Both the position numbers and the translations under genes were made by a program. This document shows positions 1 to 5,204 of a stretch of 7,580 nt of DNA, in pieces. The DNA comes from an uncultured Clostridia bacterium (GTDB taxonomy: Bacteria > Bacillota > Clostridia > Oscillospirales > Ruminococcaceae), in contig CAMAJC010000082.1 in assembly GCA_945835425.1 (NCBI GenBank), forward strand, positions 1 through 7,580. The letters run 5' to 3'. Position 1 is the first letter of the stretch, and each line of letters starts with the position of its first letter. The notes beneath the pieces are model-generated. The model searched no databases and had not been told where the DNA came from. It saw only the letters and a program-made list of their open reading frames with translations.

Positions 1-45
1 AAGGGACTGCGGCGGTATCTGGAAGAGAGGGGGTACAGCATATGA
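1..45 (+). CDS. 3' end of a probable ECF-type RNA polymerase sigma factor (partial)
   Basis: Only the last 14 codons and the TGA stop (43-45) are in the window; the frame is open from base 1. The visible C-terminus reads KGLRRYLEERGYSI. A basic R/K-G-L-x-x-Y-L-E-E-R-G-Y end is the usual tail of sigma-70 region 4 proteins in Clostridia, following the recognition helix (family knowledge; the diagnostic region 2 and 4 motifs lie outside the window). The stop overlaps the next gene's start as ATGA, so the two are almost certainly translationally coupled, as expected for a sigma factor and its membrane-bound partner. The purine-rich stretch inside its last codons (21-33) supplies the ribosome site for the next gene. 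The short visible part makes the family call an inference. Confidence 0.55.
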   Translation, partial: KGLRRYLEERGYSI

Positions 46-1577
46 AAGCTAAGCAGCTGATCGAAGCAATCGGCCTTTTGGACGATTCGCTGATTGCCCA
101 GTATGACGCCTATAAGCCCGCAAAACGGAAGTGGCTCCGTCCGGCGATTGCGGCGGCCTGTATCTGCCTGCTGGCCGGGACGGGCTGGGGGATTATGAAC
201 GGGACGCTGAAAATGGGCGGCAGCACCGCCGGTTCCGGCAGCACCGGCCATGAGGAGAACAGCAGCTTTATGCACTATGAAGGCCCGGTCATGCCGCTGA
301 CCCTGCTGGAAGAAAACGCGGATGTGACCGCCAGCCGGGAACTCACCTTTGATTTCCTCGCCTACAGTGAACCGTATGAATATTATGAATATAAGGGCGA
401 AACAAAGCCCGTCTTCCGCACCGGCTGCACCGTAGGGGATAGCTACACCCTTTATAACGGAACCGACGCCGATATCTCCCTGACCGCCCTTTATCCCTTT
501 ACCGGCTGCATCCGCGACCTGTCCGACGAAAAGTTTTCCGTTTCAGTGGACGGCGAAAAGATCGACCCGGAGCTGCTTCCCGGCAGCTACGCGGGCGATT
601 TTGAAGGGGTCTGGACGAAGGACGGCCTGGACGACACGACCTTAAACCTTCATCCGCCAGGTGCGTTTGCGGATTATGTTCAGCTTCTCGAAAACGGCGC
701 CTATCTGGAGCGCACCCTGTCCGACGCGCCCATCCTTGACCAGCCGGTCACCGTCTATTCCTTCACTGAAAACACAGCGCCCGAAGGATATGACGCCGCA
801 ACCCAGTCTATTTCCTTTTATATTGATCCATCGGAAACAACCATCCTTTCCTTTGGATTTGAGGGAGGCGAATGGCGGGAGGACGGCTTCCGGCGGTTCA
901 GCTTCTTTGTCCCCAGAATCAGACGGCGCGAGTCCAAGCTGCTGACAATCCTGGGAGAGGATATAGCGGATTATACCCTGCAGGGCTATCAAAACGGCGC
1001 CTGCGAAGAGGGGAACGAGCTGGACGGCGTTTCCTCGGTCATTACCCGAACCGAAATGACGCTGGAACAGTTGATGCAGCAGGTGACAGAGGAGATCGCC
1101 CTCTATTACTGGGACGGCGAAATGACGGAGCAGCAGATGCAGATGACCCTGCGCGGCGCAAAGGAACTGCTCACCGACTACGGCGTCCTGTCCAACAGTT
1201 CGGTCATGCGGTACGATGACGGACGGCTGGATGACCTGATTTCCGAGGCGTATGCGCAGGAACGGGTCTTTTATGCCGAGATCCCGCTGACCATCCCGGC
1301 AGGCGGCAGCATCAATATCGACATCACCCTCTGGCGCGGCGGCTCCTACGACTACGCCTGTTCGGGCAAGTATTCCGGCATTATCGGCTATGACTGCGCC
1401 GCCCATCTCGGCAGCAACCTCGACCTGACCAGCCAGCAGGTCACCCTGGTAAACGCCGACGATATTCAGATTGTCCGCCAGAACTTCGGCTTTGACCTCC
1501 AAAACGGCATTACGACCGTTTCCATCGGCGAACAGGACCAGTATTATATGGAAGTAAAAAAGGCAGAAGACCAGTAA
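42..1577 (+). CDS. Sigma-factor-linked single-pass membrane protein, putative anti-sigma/signalling partner
   Basis: A 511-aa protein. Residues 1-33 are a short charged cytosolic part ending in KPAKRKW, residues about 34-53 are one hydrophobic membrane segment, residues about 56-75 are a flexible Gly/Ser-rich linker, and the rest is a large domain expected outside the cell. The outer domain is rich in aromatic and acidic residues and beta-strand-like stretches. It has no recognisable catalytic motif and no sortase or lipobox signal. The ATG overlaps the stop of the preceding probable sigma factor (ATGA), with a purine-rich ribosome site just upstream. This architecture and position suggest a membrane-anchored regulator or sensor for that sigma factor, although no zinc-binding anti-sigma HxxxCxxC motif is visible in the cytosolic part. 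I recognise the general type from Clostridia (an N-terminus like MKAKQL-EAIGLLDDSLI) but no characterised member. The gene ends immediately before a terminator. The coding call is firm; the function is inference. Confidence 0.85.
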   Translation: MKAKQLIEAIGLLDDSLIAQYDAYKPAKRKWLRPAIAAACICLLAGTGWGIMNGTLKMGGSTAGSGSTGHEENSSFMHYEGPVMPLTLLEENADVTASRELTFDFLAYSEPYEYYEYKGETKPVFRTGCTVGDSYTLYNGTDADISLTALYPFTGCIRDLSDEKFSVSVDGEKIDPELLPGSYAGDFEGVWTKDGLDDTTLNLHPPGAFADYVQLLENGAYLERTLSDAPILDQPVTVYSFTENTAPEGYDAATQSISFYIDPSETTILSFGFEGGEWREDGFRRFSFFVPRIRRRESKLLTILGEDIADYTLQGYQNGACEEGNELDGVSSVITRTEMTLEQLMQQVTEEIALYYWDGEMTEQQMQMTLRGAKELLTDYGVLSNSSVMRYDDGRLDDLISEAYAQERVFYAEIPLTIPAGGSINIDITLWRGGSYDYACSGKYSGIIGYDCAAHLGSNLDLTSQQVTLVNADDIQIVRQNFGFDLQNGITTVSIGEQDQYYMEVKKAEDQ

Positions 1578-1612
1578 AAAGTCCCCATGCAGTTTTCCTG
1601 CATGGGGATTTT
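1578..1612. terminator. Bidirectional intrinsic terminator between convergent genes
   Basis: Perfect 11-bp stem, 1582-1592 pairing with 1598-1608 (core CCCCATGCAG / CTGCATGGGG), with a 5-nt loop. A-run bases 1578-1580 on the left pair with the T run on the right. On the plus strand the stem is followed by ATTTTG; on the minus strand by ACTTTTT. It begins directly after the membrane protein's stop, and the converging synthetase transcript would meet it about 165 bases beyond its own stop. It probably ends both transcripts, with the better U-tract on the minus strand. Confidence 0.9.
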
Positions 1613-1665
1613 GCGCATATATTCCGGAAACGTCCGTTTTTATCCGAGCGTGGTAAAACTCTCGA

Positions 1666-1751
1666 AGACTGCATTGAGCCTAGTTTTGCCGCGCCTGCAT
1701 ACGCCTTGCAGGCGTTTTCCTTCGGAAAATTCCGGCAAAACCGAGCAGTCT
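1666..1751. other. Compact inverted-repeat element: nested stems folding as a three-way junction
   Basis: Four perfect stems are visible. A basal stem pairs AGACTGC 1666-1672 with GCAGTCT 1745-1751. An asymmetric internal loop follows (10 nt on the left, 3 nt on the right). A closing stem pairs GTTTTGCCG 1683-1691 with CGGCAAAAC 1733-1741. Packed inside it with no unpaired bases between the helices are hairpin A (CGCCTGCA 1692-1699 / TGCAGGCG 1707-1714, 7-nt loop) and hairpin B (TTTTCC 1715-1720 / GGAAAA 1724-1729, 3-nt loop). About 30 of the possible pairs in 86 nt form without mismatch. It starts 22 bases past the synthetase stop on the minus strand and would lie in that mRNA's 3' UTR. There is no U-tract at its end on either strand, so it is not a plain terminator. 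It could be a structured RNA, a 3' mRNA-stabilising element or a copy of a palindromic repeat family; the sequence alone cannot decide. Confidence 0.6.
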
Positions 1752-1773
1752 CGCCCAGTCATCCCGCGTGCAC

Positions 1774-3465
1774 TTATGGCCGCGGCGGACAATGGCGGTC
1801 CGTGACCGCTTTGCGGAGTTCGACGCGGCGGATTTTGCCGCTGATGGTCTTGGGAAGCTCGTCGACGAACTCGATGATACGGGGGTATTTGTAGGGAGCG
1901 GTCTGCTCCTTGACGTAATTCTGAATCTCTTTTGCGAGGGCATCGGAAGGCTCATAGCCTTTTGCAAGAACGATCGTCGCCTTGACGACAGTGCCGCGGA
2001 TGGGGTCGGGAACGCCGGTGACGCCGCATTCCAGTACCTGCGGCAGCTCCATGATGACGCTTTCGATTTCAAACGGCCCGATGCGGTAGCCGGAGGATTT
2101 GATAACGTCGTCCGTACGGCCGACATACCAGTAATAGCCGTCCTCGTCCATCCATGCGGTGTCGCAGGTGTGGTAGAGGCCGTCGTGCCAGACGTCCTCG
2201 GTGCGGGCAGCGTCCTTGTCGTCCGACTCAAAGTACTTCTGGAACATGCCGACAGGGCGGTGGTCGGGAGTCGCGCGGATGACGATCTCGCCGGTCGTTC
2301 CGGGAGGAACCTCGTTGCCTTCCTCGTCGACGATGGTCACGTCATAGAGCGGGCAGGCCTTGCCGAGAGAGCCGACCTTGTAGGTCTTGGAGCCGACGAA
2401 GTTGCCCAGCAGGACAGTGGTCTCGGTCTGGCCGAAAGCCTCGTGAATCCGCAGGCCGGTCTTCTGCTCAAACTGGCGGAAGACCTCGGGGTTGAGCGCT
2501 TCACCGGCGGTGGTGACATACTGGATGGAAGAAAGGTCGTAGTTTTCCAGCCCTTCCTTGATCAGGAAACGATAGATGGTAGGCGGTGCGCAGAAGGTCG
2601 TGACCTTGTACTGCTGCAGCTTTTCCAGCAGGTCGTGGGGGACGAACCGGTCAAAGTCATAGACAAAAATGCCCGCGGCCATAAACCACTGGCCGTAAAG
2701 CTTGCCCCACATGGATTTTGCCCAGCCGGTCTCGGAGACCGTCAGATGCAGGCCGTCGGGGTCGACGTTGTGCCAGTGCTTCGCGGTAATGATGTGCCCG
2801 ATCGGATAGGTGTGGTCATGGCAGACCATCTTGGGATAGCCGGTGGTGCCGGAGGTGAAATAAAGCAGCAGAGTATCGGTCGCTTTGGTCGGGATGCGCT
2901 CGGACAGAGGCGCGGTTTCCTCGATCAGCTTGTCAAAAGGCAGCCAGCCTTCTCTTTCGCCGCGGACGATAAACCGCGCGCGGATGCCGTCGTATTCGGC
3001 CATGGCTTGCTCGATATGGGTGCAGGTCTCGTCCTCACCGGTCGCGATGATCGCGGAAACACCGGCGGAGCGGAAACGGTAGATATAGTCTTTCTTGGTC
3101 AGCAGATGGGTCGCGGGAATGCCGATCGCGCCCAGCTTATGCAGCGCAAGGATTGCGAACCAGAACTGATAATGGCGCTTGAGAACCAGCATGACCCGGT
3201 CGCCCTTTTTGATGCCCTGCGCCTGGAAAAGGGCGGCAGCGCGGGCGGACATCTCGCTCATCTGGCCGAAGGTGAAGGTGCGCTCCTCTCCGGCGACGTT
3301 GCACCAGACCATTGCACGGCGGTCGGGCTCTTCAGCGGCGATGCGGTCGATTACGTCATAAGCAAAATTGAAATTATCCTCATATACCGGTTCAAAACCG
3401 CAGATAACCCCGTCCTTGTCGAAGGTTTCGCGGCAAAACTGTTTGTGCAGCAGCTTCATATCCAT
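1774..3465 (-). CDS. AMP-forming acyl-CoA synthetase (acetyl/medium-chain type)
   Basis: A 563-aa member of the ANL adenylate-forming superfamily: it activates a carboxylic acid with ATP to an acyl-AMP, then transfers the acyl group to CoA. From the start chosen here, the phosphate-binding loop YFTSGTTGYPK is at about 202-212, TAGEALNPE at 319-327, EAFGQTET at 342-349, the ribose-binding Asp in HTCD at about 435, the hinge motif GRTDDVIKSSGYRIGP at about 448-463, and the C-terminal LPKTISGKIRR with catalytic Lys at 544. All core elements are present and the length fits the acetyl-CoA or medium-chain acyl-CoA synthetase group. The substrate cannot be fixed; acetate, propionate, butyrate or another short or aromatic acid are all possible. 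Start: ATG at 3465, 14 nt after AGAAAGGA; a second ATG at 3459 is possible. The upstream in-frame GTG at 3534 has no ribosome site and is unlikely. One oddity is that the usual TGD triplet reads TCD. The Lys in the SGK motif is a known acetylation site in this family. Confidence 0.93.
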   Translation of the reverse strand: MDMKLLHKQFCRETFDKDGVICGFEPVYEDNFNFAYDVIDRIAAEEPDRRAMVWCNVAGEERTFTFGQMSEMSARAAALFQAQGIKKGDRVMLVLKRHYQFWFAILALHKLGAIGIPATHLLTKKDYIYRFRSAGVSAIIATGEDETCTHIEQAMAEYDGIRARFIVRGEREGWLPFDKLIEETAPLSERIPTKATDTLLLYFTSGTTGYPKMVCHDHTYPIGHIITAKHWHNVDPDGLHLTVSETGWAKSMWGKLYGQWFMAAGIFVYDFDRFVPHDLLEKLQQYKVTTFCAPPTIYRFLIKEGLENYDLSSIQYVTTAGEALNPEVFRQFEQKTGLRIHEAFGQTETTVLLGNFVGSKTYKVGSLGKACPLYDVTIVDEEGNEVPPGTTGEIVIRATPDHRPVGMFQKYFESDDKDAARTEDVWHDGLYHTCDTAWMDEDGYYWYVGRTDDVIKSSGYRIGPFEIESVIMELPQVLECGVTGVPDPIRGTVVKATIVLAKGYEPSDALAKEIQNYVKEQTAPYKYPRIIEFVDELPKTISGKIRRVELRKAVTDRHCPPRP

Positions 3466-3561
3466 TGTTTCTGATTCAATCCTTTCTGTGTTTCTCCTGA
3501 TTCCTTCCCGGCGCGCAGCTTCGGGTATTTGCACGGCTTATTGATTGCGTGCGTTATTTAT

Positions 3562-3590
3562 ACTTTAATACTTTTATGCCCATTTGTCAA
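3562..3590 (-). promoter_or_regulatory. Promoter of the acyl-CoA synthetase gene
   Basis: On the minus strand a perfect TTGACA -35 (3590-3585) is followed after 17 bases by TAAAGT (3567-3562), a 4-of-6 match to the -10 box. Transcription would start near 3555 and give a leader of about 90 nt. The leader can form a small 5-bp GCACG/CGTGC hairpin and contains AGGAG (3498-3494) and AGAAAGGA close to the start codon. The spacing is ideal, but the -10 match is only fair. Confidence 0.55.
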
Positions 3591-3654
3591 TGCTTTTCAA
3601 ATCCGCCAAAATGGCAATTATTGTCGTTTTTGCAGCAATACAGCCGCCTGTCCA

Positions 3655-3713
3655 TTTACATAAAAACGTAAAATTATTGTGAAAAGTAAACTTATTGTGA
3701 AATGTGTTTACAT
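3655..3713. repeat. Tandem 18-bp repeat with flanking inverted TTTAC/GTAAA boxes
   Basis: Two adjacent 18-bp units, 3668-3685 and 3686-3703, agree at 16 of 18 positions and share GTAAA and TTATTGTGAAA. TTTACAT precedes them at 3655 and follows at 3707, giving inverted TTTAC/GTAAA pairs on both sides, including GTAAAC 3686-3691 with GTTTAC 3706-3711. A partial third AATTATTGT occurs at 3616-3624. The array lies between the two divergent promoters, about 90-125 bp upstream of the rightward start and 110-150 bp upstream of the leftward one. This suits a multi-site binding region for a regulator of one or both genes; the regulator is unknown. Confidence 0.55.
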
Positions 3714-3758
3714 AGCCTAACGATCCGCCGGTTTTTCCCTTTATTTTGTCCCGAAATC

Positions 3759-3787
3759 TTGACAAAAAACGCGTTTTGCGCCATAAT
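3759..3787 (+). promoter_or_regulatory. Promoter of the exported EEP-family gene, with palindromic spacer
   Basis: A perfect TTGACA -35 box (3759-3764), a 17-bp spacer and CATAAT (3782-3787, 5 of 6 matches to the -10 consensus) predict transcription from about 3794 and a leader of about 47 nt. The spacer contains the perfect 12-bp palindrome AAAACGCGTTTT (3766-3777), placed where a bound repressor would block RNA polymerase. Confidence 0.8.
3766..3777. promoter_or_regulatory. Candidate operator: 12-bp palindrome between -35 and -10
   Basis: AAAACGCGTTTT is its own reverse complement and fills most of the spacer of the promoter at 3759-3787. A dyad in this position is typical of a repressor site. 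No other copy was noticed in the window, and its binding protein cannot be named. Confidence 0.45.
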
Positions 3788-3840
3788 AACTGTGTATCTG
3801 TTTTTCAAAAGCTCTATATCTATATATAAGGAAGATAATA

Positions 3841-4620
3841 ATGAAAAAATTGCATAAATTGCAGGCGCTTCTGATGGGAATGGCGCTGCTCCTTTCGGTT
3901 TTCGGCGTCGGCTACACCAAAAAGCCCTCGCCGGGAACGCCCTTGACGGTGATGACCTGGAATATCCTCCACGGCAACGATCGGACAGACGCCCAGAAGG
4001 AGCAGATCGCTTCCTTCGGCGCCGACCTTGTCCTGCTGCAGGAGGTCGATATCGGCACCCGTCGGATAGGCGGCGGCAACAACCTTGCGGACCTCAGCGC
4101 GGGTCTTTATGAAAACACCCTGTACGGCGTCGAGGCAAACTTCGATACCGGCACCGTCGGCATCGGCATGATGGCAAACAGCCCTTTGGAAGAGGTGCAG
4201 TACCTGCCCGGCAAGGATTATGTCGAGGTGCACAACGGCTACATTTACACCAAAGTGACGGTAAACGGCGTGCCGCTTTCGGTTTATGAGGTGCATTTAA
4301 ACTACAACCGCAGCGACTGGCGCGCCCAGCAGCTTTTTAACCTCTCGATTGCCATCGCCTCGGACAAAAACAAATATATCATCGTCGCCGGGGATTTTAA
4401 CCTCCATGATTTTGATGAGCTGGATGTGCTGGCCGGCCTGACGCCCATCAACAGCGACGAGACCTACTATGCGACCTATCACGGCCTCGACTGGGATATG
4501 CAGGCGATCGACAACATCCTCTATACGGCCGACACCCTCCAGCTGGAGGAAGTGACCATGCCGGTCAACGGTCTTTCCGACCACAACGCCCTCGTGGCAA
4601 AATTTACCGTGCGCGGATGA
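3841..4620 (+). CDS. Exported endonuclease/exonuclease/phosphatase (EEP) family protein
   Basis: A 259-aa protein with an N-terminal signal sequence: KK-H-K followed by a hydrophobic core at about 8-24. It has no lipobox cysteine, so it is either secreted or held by an uncleaved anchor. The mature part has the complete metal-dependent EEP active site: MTWNILHG with Asn41, LLQEVD with the metal-binding Glu68, VHLNYN with His152, GDFN with Asp185 and Asn187, AIDNIL with Asp224, and SDHNALVA with Asp247 and His248. The family cuts phosphodiester or phosphomonoester bonds in DNA, RNA, inositol phosphates or sphingomyelin. The small size and export suggest an extracellular nuclease or phosphoesterase, possibly for nutrient scavenging; the substrate is not determined. 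The start is secure: AAGGAAG at 3828-3834, 6 nt before the ATG. It has its own promoter with a candidate operator, is divergent from the synthetase, and has no clear terminator before the secG promoter 18 bases on, so some readthrough is likely. Confidence 0.9.
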   Translation: MKKLHKLQALLMGMALLLSVFGVGYTKKPSPGTPLTVMTWNILHGNDRTDAQKEQIASFGADLVLLQEVDIGTRRIGGGNNLADLSAGLYENTLYGVEANFDTGTVGIGMMANSPLEEVQYLPGKDYVEVHNGYIYTKVTVNGVPLSVYEVHLNYNRSDWRAQQLFNLSIAIASDKNKYIIVAGDFNLHDFDELDVLAGLTPINSDETYYATYHGLDWDMQAIDNILYTADTLQLEEVTMPVNGLSDHNALVAKFTVRG

Positions 4621-4637
4621 AAAATGTCAAAAACCCC

Positions 4638-4666
4638 TTGCAATTGGGAAAAGACTGTGCTATAAT
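4638..4666 (+). promoter_or_regulatory. Strong promoter of secG
   Basis: TTGCAA (4638-4643), 17-bp spacer, perfect TATAAT (4661-4666) preceded by TGC, which gives an extended -10. Start near 4673, leader about 67 nt. The leader carries a small inverted repeat (CGTGA 4694-4698 / TCACG 4708-4712) upstream of the ribosome site. A near-consensus constitutive promoter fits an essential secretion gene. Confidence 0.85.
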
Positions 4667-4739
4667 GGTAAAGCTATCAATGTAAGTTGTTCTCGTGATA
4701 CATCTTGTCACGTACGGATTTGAAAGGAATGTTTATCTG

Positions 4740-4988
4740 ATGAATGCACTCGAGATTATTTTCGGCGTACTCCTGCTGCTTGTCTGCATCCTGATCGTTG
4801 TGGTAACGACCATGCAGAACCCGAAACAGGGCGGCCTCGGCTCCAGCTTCGGCAGCACCGATTCTTATTTTGGCAAGAACAGCGGCAGAACGATGGAAGC
4901 GATTCTCGCCCGTCTGACCAAGATCGCCGGCATCGCGTTTCTGGTTCTGACCATCGTCGTTTGTCTCATCAGCGTTTATACGAAGTGA
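4740..4988 (+). CDS. secG: Preprotein translocase subunit SecG
   Basis: An 82-aa integral membrane subunit of the SecYEG channel; it assists SecA-driven export of unfolded proteins. The sequence shows two membrane segments (about 4-24 and 60-80) joined by a Gly/Ser-rich cytoplasmic loop containing MQNPKQGGLGSSFGS, the hallmark of SecG proteins (Q-x-x-K-x-G-G-L-G), followed by basic residues before the second segment. Length is normal for the family. Start: ATG at 4740, 11 nt after the AAAGGA ribosome site. The in-frame GTG at 4695 lies upstream of that site, close to the predicted transcription start, and would add 15 polar residues untypical of SecG, so it is rejected. Its own strong promoter and a terminator right after the stop make it largely a single-gene unit, although in Firmicutes secG is commonly followed by rnr, as here. 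Confidence 0.95.
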   Translation: MNALEIIFGVLLLLVCILIVVVTTMQNPKQGGLGSSFGSTDSYFGKNSGRTMEAILARLTKIAGIAFLVLTIVVCLISVYTK

Positions 4989-4998
4989 TAAGCCCTTT

Positions 4999-5038
4999 AA
5001 AAGCCCTGCGTGTGATTGCGCAGGGCTTTTGTTGTTTT
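4999..5038 (+). terminator. Intrinsic terminator after secG
   Basis: A perfect 12-bp stem (AAAAGCCCTGCG 4999-5010 with CGCAGGGCTTTT 5019-5030), 8-nt loop, then GTTGTTTT. The stem core is GC-rich and ends in a T run, 10 bases after the secG stop. The A/T flanks make it potentially bidirectional. Partial readthrough into rnr is possible because no convincing rnr promoter was found. Confidence 0.92.
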
Positions 5039-5071
5039 AATGAATAATGAATAATGAGGAATGAATAATAG
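5039..5071. repeat. Short tandem heptanucleotide repeat (AATGAAT-type)
   Basis: Four 7-bp units begin at 5039, 5046, 5053 and 5060: AATGAAT, AATGAAT, AATGAGG, AATGAAT, then a partial AATAG. It is an AT-rich low-complexity tract in otherwise GC-rich DNA, directly after the secG terminator. Such tracts occur as intergenic repeats in gut Clostridia (from memory, not checked). No function is evident. Confidence 0.75.
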
Positions 5072-5092
5072 AAAACGGGCGCGGGATATCTG

Positions 5093-5116
5093 CACAGCCG
5101 ATAAAACGCGGCTGTG
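5093..5116 (+). other. Hairpin in the rnr leader region
   Basis: A perfect 8-bp inverted repeat, CACAGCCG (5093-5100) and CGGCTGTG (5109-5116), with an 8-nt A-rich loop and no T run after it, so it is not a terminator. It lies about 90 bases before the rnr start. It could be a leader structure affecting mRNA stability or translation; that role is inference. Confidence 0.45.
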
Positions 5117-5204
5117 GCGATAAGCTTCCGTGGATAGCGCTTTTGTTTATTTTCCCTGTGTGCATTTGGGGCGCGCAGGCGTGAATCATGAAAGGAAGAA
5201 GCCA

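Noticed and set aside
1587..1805. Plus-strand 72-codon ORF between the convergent genes
   Set aside because: It starts inside the terminator stem, runs through the structured element and has no ribosome site.
1768..3474. Long plus-strand open frame (568 codons) across the synthetase gene
   Set aside because: It is antisense to a gene with every ANL motif intact. Its translation has no recognisable domain and the frame is a by-product of the GC-rich codon use.
3668..3703. CRISPR-like repeat
   Set aside because: There are only two directly adjacent units with no spacers, and no cas genes nearby.
3574..3765. Minus-strand 63-codon ORF in the divergent intergenic region
   Set aside because: Its repeated FHNxFTF segments come from the 18-bp DNA repeat. 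It covers the promoter elements and has no convincing ribosome site.
4729..4740. Three-codon leader ORF (ATG TTT ATC TGA) overlapping the secG start
   Set aside because: It begins one base after the AGG of the ribosome site, too close for initiation, and is probably chance.
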